A DNA stretch of 64,000 nucleotides from Ptychodera flava (GCF_041260155.1 NW_027248277.1:9726675-9790674); one strand, 5' to 3'; counted from the stretch's first letter, positions 12,052 through 25,104 are shown. Made by a program: numbers and translations. Notes: a model not told the origin generated them from the sequence alone.

Positions 12052-12311
12052 TAAAGATTGAATCGAAGATAGCATATATATATATATATCAGTAAGTTTT
12101 AACAAGACCTTTGCACATTTCTTCATTGCTAAAGCGTTCATCTCTGAGATGCGATGTTCCTCGGCAGACGTACGGAAAAGAGTGAAAAAATCTTAACATT
12201 ATTTACGTTAATTTTCTATCAGCGTTCAACGTTTAATTATTCTCCGTCATTCAAAACAAAGTAGTGCAATCTTGAATATTTTTTTTTCATTTTTCTCTCT
12301 CCTTCAGGAAT

Positions 12312-15300
12312 ATGATGCGACTACTTCTGGCTTTTGTCCTGTGCGGATGTCTTTCACAGTCTCATGCCCAACCAGGTAACTGTATTGGCTTTATGAAATC
12401 TCATATTTGGTATCAAAATAGCAATACATAAACCCGAGCTGTATCTTATTTTGATATATTACCAACAGAACTAACAGAGAAACATTTAATTTTGATTGTT
12501 CTTCCGATACACTAAAATGCATACAAAAACACCGAAAATTTCCTTTCAAGTTAGATGTGACTGGTCCAAACATTTATTAGGTAAACTTGGTCATTGCAAG
12601 CCGTACGTTTAATCGATAAAATAAAACACCATCAACGTTGACATTGACCTTTGAATAAATACACTACTTCTCTATGTCTGGCTTTTCTCAATGCTAACCT
12701 AAACAAATCGATAGTTCCATAGCTATCAATCTAATGAAGTTGTTATTGAGGAGAAATGTGATCTAAGGACACACAGAATCCTATTTCTCCAGGAGCGCAT
12801 ATTATATGGATGCACCCTAAATTTAATTTTCACTTCCAATTTTTCCTGGTGTGAAAAGCTATGTTTGTTTTTTCCTTATAAGGCCATTCAACATGATAGC
12901 TATCAATTTCATCTGTAATTTCGATTTATTTTGTTTCCCAAAATCCGAAATTTTTGGCTCCTTATTTTCTATCTTGATGTACATCAGTTGGTCGTTATAA
13001 AATAAACTACCAGAGTAGGTTTACTTACATGAATAGATGACACATGTGAAAGAAAACCCACTGATAATGAGAAAAAAAATCAAAATTTTATGCTCAGACG
13101 ACTTACATCCGACCCCTTATTATCAATCACTGTTTCCTTACGTATTCAATAGTTTTTGTATGAGCTATCTAAATTAAGCGATGTATTATGTCGAAGCAAA
13201 TGGTCTATCTTCTATTAGAAGGTAGGGGAAGTGAATGATGAAACATTAAAGTCAACAGATTGGCCGAAATGGTCGTCTTCATATATATCTAAACTCTAGT
13301 TCATTTCTTATATCTGGAGCTCAATTACCTACGTCGGACTCGCACCCTTCAGAGAAAGTTGGACTATTTACTCGGCTTACTCAATTAAACCTGGTGACAA
13401 AGAATCTCAATTGCTGTTCAGGAGAATTATCTTCACCGTGCCACAATACAAAAGATTGCTTCGTCCAATGTATACTGATATGCATTCCATTTTCTCTGTA
13501 GATATTGCAGCAGGCGATCTCACGGTCAAGGCGCCCCCTCCCGCCACTGGTAAATATGTCGTGTTCACTGAAACCACCATCAGCTTCGACTTAACGTACA
13601 CTGTGACAGACACAATCACTCCCACAGCAGTCAAGATGTACTTCAGCAATGATGACGAATCGAAAAAGACAAACCCAGAAGTAACTGCATTGGGAGCTGG
13701 TGCACCCGATGGTAAAGCAATAACTGACGGCGGAACTTACTCTGATCTGGCTGCAAAAATAACATTGGACGGGGAAAACTGCGCAGCTTACACTAAACTC
13801 TGCGTCAACATTGAAACAGAAGAAAGCGAATCAAATAACGATAATAATAAAAAATGTAACGATTTAGGCCCAACTGCTGGTACAACAGTGTGTGCAGGTA
13901 GGCAATTAAACTAAACAGCTCCACTTACTGCTTCGATCAGTACCAATAGAATTGAGGGCTTTCAAATAAATATTCTTTCATAGCTATGATCTTGGTCCCG
14001 TGCACGCATGTCGACTATCAGCAAGTACATTGTATACCCATGGATCGCTCTACACTGCCTTCGTCATGCAATGATAAGAGGTAGACTTGATGTATAAATA
14101 CATAAATCATTTTCGTCGTTTGTTACTTTTAATGCCGCAGACATAAGGCAGAATAATTCTCTTAAAACAGGAACAGCGTGCGCAGCGCCCTCACTTATCT
14201 CAATGATATCTTAATTATTTCAAGTAGATAATGAAAGTCAGGAAAAGAGATTCATTGGAAATGAAGTTTCACAAAGTTTAAGGAAGCTAGTAGCTGCAAA
14301 TGGAACAATCCTTGTTAACACTTTCACCGCAGTCAAAAGAAAACAAAATATTTCTTTCTTGACATTTTTTGCAAAGCAAAGCAGGCGGCGAACGATTTAA
14401 AAAAATTATGGGCTGTATGAACAAGCAAAATCTCCTATCAATAACATTTTCACTGATTACTTGGAGATTGTTTGTATGTTAGCATTTCCACATGCTAGGA
14501 TGTAAAAGTCTCATACCAAGAGAGACCTAATCGATAGAACTATAGTGCGGTAGTATTTGCTTGCTTCAATTTCAAAAAATACATGCATGATTTGTTAACA
14601 CTGGCAATGCTATGGAACAATTTAATAATTCTTCTCGGCTGGTATGTAAAATTTTAAATGCATAATTAAAAAAATAAACATTGAGAGACAGCTCTAGCTT
14701 GGTACCAAAAAATTGAAAAATGCTATTTTCGTGCTGTTTGCAGATGTGGGTGCGGGAACGTTTACTTTGAAAACACCAAATCCTGCATCGAGTGGTTATG
14801 AGCTGGACAAAGCCACGGCATCCACGTTTGATCTCGCCTACACTGTCATCGACACCGGGGCGACGGTCGCCAATGTCAAGGTGTACTTTAGTGATGCTGA
14901 CGGCAGCACAAAATCGACAGAGCAAACTGCAGGTGGGGACAATGCACCCAAAGACGCGGCCGTTGGGACGTCTGGCAGCTGGACTGGGCTTACAGCGACG
15001 CTTACGTTGGATAAAGCGAACTGCGCGAAATACACCAAACAGTGTGTTTCAATCACCGCTAACGATGAGTATCAAGGTAACAACGAAAAATGCATCGAAT
15101 TTGGAGCAGGCGCAGACAAGGCTGGTGTAAAACCAAGTTGCACAGGTAAGAGACAAGTTATTTCAGGGTCATATTTCACGTTACTGTATCCAAGTGTATG
15201 TAGATGGACTGACAGATCTGTCTCTCGAGGGCGCTCGCTGCTCTCGTAAAAAGGAGGCGCTCAGAGAGCGCCCTCGAGCGACGGATCTTTCAGTCTACGC

Positions 15301-18300
15301 GGTATGCGGACTTGGTCCATGTCTGCGCAGTACATGTGAGTTATTCGCGAAATAACAACTACCGGGTTCACATCTGCGCAGAATCTCTCCTATGAGTCCG
15401 TCATGTCAGTAATATACTTTTTGGTTGAATTAACACAGGTGCACGATTTGACTTCTCTTTGGCGTCGCGTGTACTACTGATCTTAATATTCTATAGTCGA
15501 AGCAGAATACGTCTGGTAGATACATTTTTGGACCCCTAATTTTTTATCTGTTCCACAGTTTATATCGGTTCATTTTGAATGCTGTTATTGTTTTCACTTC
15601 TTTGCTATGAATAGAGCATATTTTTCTCAAAGTAACCACAAGGAATTTTTGTCATTCTTAATTTGCGATTTGACCTGAGATATAATATGCATATTTAATC
15701 TAAAATTTAAACGATAACTCTTGTGTTTCATATGTATTTATGGAATTGAATAGTTAAAAGATTACACGAACAAGGGAGCAAATATCTTCATGAATGGCTC
15801 ATCTACCTCAAATTAATTATATAACAGAGACTCGGCGATCTTGACACAAGGGCGCCTTATCTGTACATGTTACCGTGCATGAGTTATACAGGTGACTGTC
15901 GAACACAGCGGAGATTTGAAGGGCGCAGCCAGCGGTCGCTATCCGTAAAAGATTCGGAAGAAACAATCCGAGCTTGAAGTCATAGACGTCTGACTTTTGA
16001 GATTATCAGTTCAGATTATCAGTTTAGATTATCACTTCAGACCATCACGTCACACAATAAGGGTTTGACAATACAATGTATCAGGCTGGCACCACGCTGG
16101 TCAGAACATTTTTATATTCGCGTATAAAAAATGAAGTCAGGAATTCGTGCAAAATCTTTGAAAGCTATACTGCTGAGCTAAGCAGTGACACGACCTTGAC
16201 ACCATATACGCCTATGAGAAGCGCTCATGATTCTTTCCATTAAACATGCGCACTCTCTATCCTATTTTTTCATCCTGTACATTCGTTTACGGTCATATTT
16301 GTGTTCACATTGGGGATTTCTTTTCTGCACTAGCTGATTCCCCAGCTGACTGTAGTGATCCCGGACCAGCACCGACTAATGGTCAGAAAAGTGGCACAGA
16401 TTACACTCACGGCTCAACTGTAACGTACACTTGTGACAGTGGCTTTACTTTGAGTGGTGAGGGTACTTTAACATGTGACGATGGGAAATGGAACCACGCT
16501 GTGCCTACGTGTACTGGTAGGTGATCAATACAGATCAGCTGTTTATCAAGACATCAGCAGTGACGTAGGGCTGAAATTTCACCTTTAATCGTTCATTAGT
16601 CTATCTGCTTATTTTGTCTATTTGGCTTCTTGTCTGTCTGTTTGTCTGTCTGTCTGTCCGTCTGTCTGTCTGCTTGTATCTACACAAATTGCTACTTTCC
16701 TCCCCTTAAGGTGAAGTACTACGAATTACGTCAAAATTAAGTTGTGGTGTCATTTTCTTGAAACTTTGCACAAATATTCTTGGAAGTTGTGCAAGTGCCA
16801 TGGAAACGGACGTTAAAATGGCGTCGTTAGAAATAAATAAAAATGATATAATTCACTCAAACTAAAGAAAGCAAGTATCGATTACAAAATGACGATATCG
16901 AAATTATATCACTACATAATTTTCGAACTTTCTTAATGGGTGATATGCGCCATGTAAATGGGAGAGAAATGTTAATTTTTCGCTCATATTGAATAAAAAC
17001 CAGCTTCCTAGGGGGTCAAAATATGACAAGTTTATAGGTCACATGTGTTTCTAAGAGACTGGGTCAAAAAAATAGGTAAAGCGCAATTTCAACAATGACA
17101 GGTGATGTTAAATACATGCGCTACAAAGTAACCCATTTGCGACAGGCTGGAGTTAAATCTGCGCAGAAACGTTCTAAAGCGTGTGCGCGTCCGAATTCGT
17201 CGCCCTTTACCCTAAGGTAGAACGCGCCTCGGGACAGAAATTCGCGCTTTCAAATTTTATCTATTCTCTTCTGACCTACCTCTTGTGGGGGCTCATTTTG
17301 AAGCTCTTGATGAAATTAAAGTTTTCACCGTCTTAGTTTTTCGAAAATCGAAATTTTATTCTTCCCTATAGAGTTAACACAGGGATGGCGGCCATTTTGA
17401 ATTTCAAATATCGGGGAATTTCAAGCAATTTGTCTCTCTAATATCAAAGTTTGCACGGTGACCCCAGACTTTTATTCTTGCTTTGATAAAAATAGTCGAA
17501 AGTTTCATTGAGGAAAGTTTGAGCAAAAGTTTAAGTCTTTCACTTTCGAGGCGCATGTTACCTTAACATTTGGCATTATCTCCCGCTGTCTGTTCAGTGG
17601 GTCATGTCTTTCTTACTCAAAATTTTTGCTACCGCTGTAACATATCATTGTTCCGAACAGCTTACATGTGTCTGTGTTGCCTCATTTAGTTTCCTCATTT
17701 CTTTGATCTTTCGCTATATATGTACTTGCCCAAAGTTGCAGTACTAACAGACATTTTAAACTGTATTTGCCCCATGTCTGTTAACTATCAATCCGGGATT
17801 ATTAAGTGACTAAGGTAGAAAAGAACAGGTATATATTTATCCGAAATAGAAGAACACGAACACGCCTATAAACTCGAAATACTTTACTTAGCAGATCACC
17901 TAATCACAGCACTATAAAACATTTTGAGTTATCTTCATGTTTTGTAGCAAATTTGAATTTATATTGCAATCAACGGGTTTTTAGCTTAAAAGTCATCTTG
18001 ACCATTGTAAATATGAGGAAGAGATTAAATTAGAGGCATCTTAAATTAGCAAATTTAAACACTTTGCTAAATTAGCTAAAAAACATGCTAGCTCAAAAGA
18101 CTTGTTTCACAGCAATTAACTCAAATGAGAAATCACCCTGGGGGCTGATATTCATATTTTCAAACTTGCGTTTTTGGTCTACCACTGTGAGGTCCGATTT
18201 TTAAGCTCTTGGTAACTAAAGTTTCCACCTGCTTATTTTTGTGAAATTTAAAAATGTAATACTGTCACCGTAGAGTTAACATGGGAAGGCAGCTATTTTG

Positions 18301-18604
18301 AATTCCAAATGTCGGTAAATTTGGAATTATTTGTTTCCATAGTACCAACATTTGCACGATCACCTCCGTTGTATTCTTGATTTTAAAAATAATGGTTTTA
18401 AGTTTCGTTTACAGATCGAGCGAAAGTTTGTCTCTCAATTTTGAGGCGCATGCTATCTTAACCTTTAACAAGTTAGACTGAGGCGCGGATTTTCTTTAAT
18501 CCATTTCCTTACCATCGCTTACAGATGATTCCAGTGCTGGAATGCTGACTGTGAACATGTTCATGACATTGATTGCACTCATGGCAGCTCTATTTCAGAT
18601 GTAA
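12312..18604 (+). CDS. Gene A: secreted GPI-anchored-type protein, two novel domains plus one CCP (374 aa)
   Basis: Joined from exons 12312-12375, 13502-13897, 14744-15145, 16334-16516 and 18525-18604. All junctions are GT-AG and phase 1, and the frame is open throughout. Residues 1-19 are a signal peptide (core LLLAFVLCG, cleavage near SHA). Residues 22-153 and 154-287 are two copies of the family's novel domain, each with C-x6-C and two later Cys ending CxG. Residues 288-348 are a canonical CCP/sushi module with four Cys and the usual Trp (GKW). Residues 349-374 (DDSSAG then a hydrophobic run to the stop) look like a GPI-anchor signal: no charged cytoplasmic tail. Two ATGs are adjacent at the start; the first is used here. 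The protein should sit on the outer cell surface. Ligand unknown; a recognition or adhesion role is inference. Introns carry miniature transposons and a hairpin. Confidence 0.82.
15200..15298. repeat. Imperfect hairpin in gene A intron 3
   Basis: Two arms of about 33-36 bases (GTAGATGGACTGACAGATC and CGAGGGCGCTC against GAGCGCCCTCGAGCG and GATCTTTCAGTCTAC) flank a loop of about 30 bases. The arms include AGGGCGC motifs. It could be a tiny palindromic insertion or an RNA hairpin. Nothing shows that it is processed. Confidence 0.6.
16627..16675. repeat. (GTCT)n tetranucleotide microsatellite
   Basis: Runs of GTCT with a few substitutions in gene A intron 4. Confidence 0.9.
17213..17566 (+). 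mobile_element. Miniature inverted-repeat element, GGTAGAA family, copy a
   Basis: About 354 bp with ends TAAGGTAGAACGCGCCTCGG and GAGGCGCATGTTACCTTAA, in gene A intron 4. The interior shares CACAGGGATGGCGGCCATTT, TTGCACGGTGACC and AGTTTAAGTCTTTCAC with the other copies. The terminal TTAA may be part of the target duplication, but I could not delimit it. No coding capacity. Confidence 0.8.
18139..18462 (+). mobile_element. GGTAGAA-family miniature element, copy b (diverged)
   Basis: Same interior order as copy a (AGAGTTAACA, then GGCAGCTATTTTGAAT, then TTTGCACGATCACC, then TTGAGGCGCATGCTATCTTAA) with many substitutions and a degraded left end. It lies just upstream of the last coding exon of gene A. 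Confidence 0.7.
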
Positions 18605-19506
18605 AGAATGAATTTATAGGAACTTTGCAAGATATAAGTACAAGTACGTAAAAATCACACACCAGAGACTGATTGATGATATCTTTTATGAGAAGATGTT
18701 AAGATTGCAAAGTTGAGGTTGATTGACAGACTATTTCGATTATTAAGTTGAAGAGCAATCAAATTCACAGTTGATCGATGGAATGTCAGTTTCTCTGATG
18801 TATGCTTTGGATCCACCAACAATGGACAAGTCTAGTGAAGGGCGTCACTTGTACGCAAACTTGAGTGTGAACTGGTTGATATTTCTGCTGACCTCATTTC
18901 ACTCAACAGCAACTCTTTTTCTTTTAACTTTCAGATATACAGTTGCTTCAGCTCAATCATCTAGGGAATCTGCAAGCTGTCCATTCTTGTTTTATTTGAT
19001 ATGTCTATACTCGTAATCCGAATCCTTCGTCTACTGTTTGTTTTAAAGTTTTACCCAAATCAAGAAACTTGCTTGTTGGTGTGCGTGTTTTGCATTTTTC
19101 ATGTCGTCACCACACCAACATTGACAACTTCTATCATTTATTACAATTGCAGTTATCATTTTTTAGGAAATAGACCAAAATCGCCTCGCCTGAAGACAGA
19201 ATTTATAATTTAAATGCAATCGTACGTGATGTTCAGGCTGTTCAAAGAGTATTAACGATTAGAGAAATTTTAAAACGAATTGTTTAATTGGTCAATAGTA
19301 TTTTCCTTACATCACTATTGATACTTGATATCTTGTGTTCACATCGTAGTCTTCAAATCTTGTGTTCCAATTTCGTTCAAATGATAAGGGAATGTAATAA
19401 TTTTGCAACCATCGCAAGGGCTTATTGCATTTTTTTTCCATTGTCAAGAACTTTGCATTCTGTAGTATATACATGGCACAATGCCACAGCAACTTGTATG
19501 TCACTT

Positions 19507-19603
19507 TGACGGTACTATGGATGACGTCAAATACAATATCTTCGAATGCAGAGTGCCTCCACGCATCGAAATACGTATTTTGTCGAACGACTCCGTACCT
19601 GAG
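19507..19603 (+). promoter_or_regulatory. Conserved two-box 3'UTR element of gene A
   Basis: Box 1 is at 19507-19526 (consensus TGACGGTRCTATGGATGACG). Box 2 is at 19589-19603 (GACTCCGTACCTGAG). The same pair in the same order lies downstream of genes B, C and D. It is 318 bases before the AATAAA signal. The sequence between the boxes is not conserved. Function unknown; a cis-acting RNA or DNA regulatory element is the simplest reading. Confidence 0.75.
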
Positions 19604-19920
19604 TGACCCTCATGTTGGAAAACTTAGAATGATATTCAGAATTATTTTCAAATGACGATAATGTCTTTTTTGAAACAACAGATAATTCACTACTATTAAC
19701 TGTAAACTTAATGTGCAGTTTTGTAACAAGCTGACAATTCCCAGTGAATGTTGAAATGCAAGTTCTTAAGACTTTCTTAGACTAACGTTACCTCTTTCTG
19801 TGTTTTTGCGACAAAATAATCATTTGAAACCGAAAGAGATTCAGAAATGTAATACTCGACTAAGTGACACGATTTGTTGCAAACACGCTGAGAAATGTCA
19901 AATATAGTCAATCTTTGTTA

Positions 19921-19926
19921 AATAAA
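19921..19926 (+). terminator. Poly(A) signal of gene A
   Basis: AATAAA lies about 1.3 kb after the stop codon and is followed by a GTGTGTTTCTTCTC-type downstream element. The distance from the conserved 3'UTR boxes matches the other paralogues. Confidence 0.6.
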
Positions 19927-20314
19927 ATACAATGTGTGTTTCTTCTCTACATCTACTTGTCGCCTCCCTTATTATGGTTCTCTTGTAAATTACTCTAGAC
20001 GATCCGTTTATCTGTCTTCAAGCAAAATTTGATCAACATCAGTATTGGAATCTTACGATAGTAACAACACTAGCAAAAACCAAACGACACTTAACTATCT
20101 TGGCACTATGACGGAATCTCAGTAATTAGGTGAAGGACGAAACAAGAACTTTCCTCAGAAAGAGTAATTAGTAATTTTATTAAAATTTATAGTATATTAT
20201 TTAGCTGGTCACTAGGTTTCTGCTCCTTTGTCGTGCTCTAACGCATTGACACTTATGCCAAGGAACAAAAAAGGTATGGTATTCTCTCATGGAAAGTGAA
20301 ATGCAGGACGGAGT

Positions 20315-20315
<1 letters not shown>

Positions 20316-20399
<84 letters not shown>
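20316..20399. repeat. (CT)n microsatellite
   Basis: An uninterrupted CT dinucleotide run of about 84 bases. Frames through it give only Leu-Ser or Arg-Glu repeats and are not genes. Confidence 0.97.
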
Positions 20400-20402
<3 letters not shown>

Positions 20403-20511
20403 ATCATGTTATCCGCCTGTTTATTAGAGCAGACAAAGTATTTGAAATTGCTCAAATGTTGCTTGAGGGCGATATAGCAACAAGGCACGACTGTATGAAT
20501 TACGGCTAGTT

Positions 20512-20578
20512 TTCAATCGGGTTCGAACCCACAACATACAGCATCAGTCGCCTAGCGGAGAGGCAACAGAGAAAACCG
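20512..20578 (-). repeat. tRNA-derived SINE fragment
   Basis: On the minus strand a B-box-like GTGGGTTCGAACCCG is preceded by CTCCGCTAGGCGACTGATGC. It is similar in plan to the fragment at 10384 and is again close to a long CT/GA microsatellite. There is no complete tRNA fold. Confidence 0.5.
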
Positions 20579-20847
20579 CTGAAGAATAGGGAATTATGTA
20601 TTCATATTATTTTTATATGGTATTGACATTATCTCTGGTAAGACTGGATAGAGCAGGAGACTTGGGAGAGAGGATGATTATTCTATTCAAATTTTGTGAC
20701 TCTTGTACTGTGAACTGAGTTGTATCACAGATGTGAGCCTTGTTATGTTATGAAGCTTTCCTAATCGACTCGTGAATCCGAATTAGCAATTTCTTTAGTC
20801 ATTCTTTGTATCGCCCTCTGTTTTCCTGTCTACTTGCCTATGTCTCT

Positions 20848-20850
<3 letters not shown>

Positions 20851-20893
<43 letters not shown>
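20851..20893. repeat. (TGTC)n microsatellite
   Basis: About ten TGTC units in intergenic DNA between genes A and B. Confidence 0.95.
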
Positions 20894-20894
<1 letters not shown>

Positions 20895-21487
20895 CCCTGA
20901 GATTATTTCATATTTTCAATTTTTGTGTCACCTCTACGTTTGGCATCTTTGTAGAATTGAACAAAATCATTACCGATCACCTTTTCCCCGGGTTGCTGCT
21001 TCCACTGTTTTATCCACATAACATAAAGTATCTTTTCAGGACAACTTGGGACATTCTTTCACACATGACTGACTTTGCTGAATTAAACATGAGTCACAAG
21101 TGAGTGATGTGATGTCAATGCCGTCAGCAGATTTTCACGAGAAATTGGAACATAACTGAAAGTGTAACATCACCGTTGCAACTTTAGGTAGATCGCGCCT
21201 CGGGGACAGTACGTTACTGAGAATTGGAAACATGAGACATGAATAGAAAATTTTACTTGTTACAGAGTTAAGTGTTTCGTTTCGACAGTACACAAACTAC
21301 ACATTGTAATTCTTCCATTAAATGCGCAATTTACATTCTGAACAACGTTAAGGTCTTGTTAAGATATTGGCATATCTCAATTCAGGACATAGGTTGCAAC
21401 ATACCAGTACCATATCATAATGGCGTCCTCAAGGAAGGAAGAAATGTATTGACCGATGAGGGCGTCAGTTGCGGCATGGTTCGATAG

Positions 21488-22075
21488 ATGACTGGTCCTT
21501 GCCCCATTTCTACCGCTGGCTGCGCTGCTCACGAAAATAGGGTCAGGTATGGGCTATGTAAGCATGGCTGTCATTGGTTAATAGTACGAGTGCAGTGATT
21601 GCGTTCAATTTATTTCCAACTATCTTCGAATTTAGATTTCGTTTTTTCAGGGAGTAATTTTACCTCCATGGTTTCCCGAACCAAGCATCCTATGTCGACA
21701 TGAAATGAAAAACGAAAAATCGCTTCTTTTCGAGTCACTGCATGTCATACATGCAAAAGGAGGATAGTCTGTCAAGTCTGAGAAAAAAAAAACATAGACA
21801 ATAATAGTCACTTCACCACAAAATGACATCATAGAGGAACAGTGTCAGAGACTTAAAAGTGAAGTCGTGCAAATAACTTCAACGTTCGATGTTTCGTCGT
21901 CTTATTTCCAAGTTGGATGTATACATATGTGCTGATCACATGATCTTGTCAGGTGACTGTGCTCACTAATGTGCAGTCAACTTCCTGACGAAAGTAGCGT
22001 CCGCCAATACCTGACCCTATTTTCGTGGGCGGCGCAGCCAGCGGCAGAAAATGATGGGACATGGGACCCAGACTT
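21488..22075 (+). mobile_element. MULE-like miniature DNA transposon, copy 3 (diverged)
   Basis: Ends ATGACTGGTCCTTGCCCCAT and ATGGGACCCAGACTT are diverged forms of the TAGTCTGG terminus. Subterminal CGCTGGCTGCGCTGC pairs with GGCGCAGCCAGCG. A minus-strand peptide fragment (SFFISCRHRMLG, then GGKITP) parallels the Cys-rich basic segment of copies 1 and 4. I could not confirm a target duplication. Confidence 0.65.
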
Positions 22076-22079
22076 ATGG

Positions 22080-22740
22080 CGAACTGATGACGTCACACCA
22101 TAACCACATTGCTTTTAGTATTTATCCATAGCAACCTCGTCGACGCTACATAAATTGTACAATATTTATCCAACTGATCACAGATAAATCAGTGAAGCAA
22201 AATTGTTTTACGGATGTTCAAGGGTATGATAATACAATACTATTCTCAGACCCATCCTATAAGGTACGCGAATAATCTTTGTACCAATATTTACTGACGG
22301 AGAAAATGTCAAAACACAGAAACATACAAATATCACAGTGGCTTATTTGGACTTGATTGTTGAGGTGTACTTTTCGTTTATCCATTATCTTGATCTGATT
22401 GAAAAGAGTACAACTTCGATGTTTGAAAGCAAATATGCAATGATTGAAGCCTGTCTAGCAACACTTAGAATACGGGATCAACAATTAATGTTAATACAAC
22501 CTAGGACGTCTAGCTGCTTCATAGAGCTATGGGAGTGCCCCAAGAATACAATTTAGTTTGGACGTAGGAGATTGGACTCAGTTTGCTTCAGTCGGGCGAT
22601 GTGTTCATTGAAATGCTTCATAATTAAAGCCGTTCATATTGCCAGATCTAAAATTCACAGAAATGCCGGTTTTATCGACCATGATAATATTGCAGATTAT
22701 GATAAGATGCATGAACTTACAAACTCACAGAAAAGGGCTC
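22080..22740. other. Intergenic space between genes A and B
   Basis: No gene supported. Several short plus-strand frames (for example 22338-22556 and 22572-22769) have no domain, signal peptide or convincing splice context. Confidence 0.5.
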
Positions 22741-22756
22741 TCATTGTATTGTATGT

Positions 22757-22762
22757 TTTATT
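22757..22762 (-). terminator. Poly(A) signal of gene B
   Basis: AATAAA on the minus strand, 256 bases beyond the conserved 3'UTR boxes of gene B. This spacing is close to that in genes C and D. Confidence 0.55.
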
Positions 22763-23017
22763 CATCTAAAAATAACACATTGTCAGTCTTAAATAGCTTG
22801 AACATTGATCATTTATGTATGGCATTTGACCAGACAATGATTAGTACACAGTAATGTAAGAGATACACAGACAGTTCGTGTAGAGCGACAATGTATGTTA
22901 AGTTTATATTCCTGAGACTTAACCAGTCGATAGTCTTCCATCGCGGCTTATGCAAAGTAGGATCTTATATTTTACAAAATTTTTTCTCAAAAACAGTTAA
23001 CTCAAACAGGAACGCAT

Positions 23018-23099
23018 CTCGAGTACGGAGTCTTTCGCTGAACGAAACTCGCCATACGTGCCACGGCAGCCTCGTCCTGCGTCATCCATAGTACCGTCA
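23018..23099 (-). promoter_or_regulatory. Conserved two-box 3'UTR element of gene B
   Basis: Minus strand. Box 1 is at 23099-23080 (TGACGGTACTATGGATGACG) and box 2 at 23032-23018 (GACTCCGTACTCGAG), with 47 unconserved bases between. It lies about 2 kb past the stop codon in genomic distance. Two miniature transposons and a probable 3'UTR intron account for the extra length. Confidence 0.75.
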
Positions 23100-23951
23100 T
23101 CAACGCGTCCCCGTTGTCACATGCATGTGCCGTGCATGGTCACACACTATTAAGTCGTAATCTCAAAGGCCTAAACAATGAGCAGTGTCTTAAAACATCT
23201 CTAGTCCATTAAAGTAAAAGAGGTTAAACGTCATAGATACTTGGATAGCTTGCAGCATAAAATATGACATAGGACATGCGAATTCTGTCTATGGGAAGAA
23301 GAACTTAAGGATGAACATTGTGTCCAATGGCAGAAAGATAATTCTCTTACAAAAAATATTCATTGAATATAAGTCGTTGCTGTTCTTTAAAATGTTTTGG
23401 CACTTGTGTTTCTATCTTTTAATATTTTACGGGAAATTTATTTAACCAGGGGGCGGTTTCGTCACGATCATAAAGATCAAGAATGTTTTCTAGGCGGATA
23501 TAAAAAGAGTAATGAAGATCCCGACAAAACGGTTATTTTTTATAAATTTTTCATTATTTTAACAACAAAGACAACATTTCGCAGGTTTTGGTGACTCATT
23601 GTAAAGAACAGTTACAGCACAGCGTCGTCTTTTCCTTTCCGGAGTAAAGTGACACACTGACTGAACAATGTACAACCTGAAAGAGGAAAAAGTGCAACTT
23701 GAAAAACAGTCAACTTTACACGGGAGTCAAAGCTGCGCCCTCTATTGATCAATCTTTCAATAATTTAAACTGGGTGACTAAGATTGCTTGGTCTGGCTTG
23801 CCTGGCTTAGACATTTGACGTACTTTCTCTGAGACGGGTGCAATGAATTTGGTAAAATTTGAACAGATAATGTGAAAAATCAGCATATTCTATCCATTGA
23901 ACATGAAACCTCTGATAACATATTATAGTCAGAGCAACATCTCTGCGTCGT

Positions 23952-24310
23952 TTAAGGTAAAATGTGCTTCTTGGACAGATATTCGGACTCTCAAACTTTT
24001 ACAATATTCTATTGGCCTACCACTTTGGGGGCTCATTTTAACGCTTATGGAGTGAATAAAGTTTTCACTGGCTTCGTTTTGTGAAAATTAGGAATGTTTA
24101 TTTTCCTCATAGAGTTAACACAGGGATGGCGGCCATTTTGAATTTCAAATATCTGTAAATCTTGGGTGATTTGTTTCTCTAACATCGGAATTTGCACTGT
24201 GACCCTTAAATTTTATTGTTGATATTGAAAGAGGGTGGCTGAAAGTATGCTTGAGCAAAGTTTGAATAAAAGTTTAAGTCTTTCACTTTCAAGACGCAAG
24301 CTACATGAAT
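23952..24310 (+). mobile_element. GGTAGAA-family miniature element, copy c
   Basis: It starts TTAAGGTAAAATGTGC and carries the family interior (ACAGATATTCGGACTCTCAA, GGGATGGCGGCCATTTTG, AGTTTAAGTCTTTCACTTTC). The right end is degraded. It lies within the probable 3'UTR intron of gene B. Confidence 0.75.
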
Positions 24311-24634
24311 AAATAATTATTTTTGTCTCTCTGCTGATGGATCACATTTACATTTTGCTCTGCCTCAGTCTTAACTACATTCTCCCAAACCGTTACTGAC
24401 ATAACACACCGAACGCGTTACTTATGCAAGCGTTGACAGGCATCTTCATCACCTGACTAAAATTTCTCTTGGGACGGAACCATCTGAAATCACAGATTGA
24501 GGAACACAGAGTATTAAGAATTTATCATGACATAAAAGTTATCTTTTCAGTTTAAACAGTTGAAAAGTTCCTCACTTTGCCAACATAGGCCTACATGGTA
24601 ATGTATGGCGTAGCTTTTCCTTCTTATATTTAAT

Positions 24635-24950
24635 ATGCGCCTCGAAAGTGGAAAGACTTAAACTTATGCTCAAACTTTCGTCTATGAAACTTTCAACAAT
24701 TCTCTTAGCAAATCAAAAGTAACAATAATGGGTCACCCAGCAAAGTTTCGTAGTAGAGAAACAAGTATTACTGATATTTGTTAACTCTATGGAGAAAAAT
24801 ACAATTTCCGATTTTCGAAAACCGATGACGGTGAAGATTTTTCCTAATCCATGAGCTTTAAAATGAACTCCCATAAGTTGAAGATAGAAAAGAATTGTGA
24901 AGTTTTGAAATTCAGAATATTTATCCCCATTAAGTGCATTCTACTTTCAG
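24635..24950 (-). mobile_element. GGTAGAA-family miniature element, copy d
   Basis: Reverse orientation. It starts ATGCGCCTCGAAAGTGGAAA and ends near AAGTGCATTCTACTTTC. It is a second copy in the probable 3'UTR intron of gene B, in inverted orientation to copy c, so the pair could fold back on itself. Confidence 0.7.
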
Positions 24951-25104
24951 TGTGAAAATTGTCATCGGTTATGATAATCTTTTTCCTGATGAATGATTCT
25001 GGTCTGTGTCAAAATCGTTAAAAACTGGTGGTCAAACTGTAAAAGGAAAGCAAAACTTATTCTTGACATTCATGGACGTCAATCTCTTTCACTTACCGAT
25101 CGGA

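Noticed and set aside
20201-20488. Arg-Glu and Leu-Ser repeat frames
   Set aside because: They are translations of a CT/GA microsatellite.
21488-22075. 9-bp target duplication on MULE-like copy 3
   Set aside because: The flanks do not match at the ends I can define, so no duplication is claimed.
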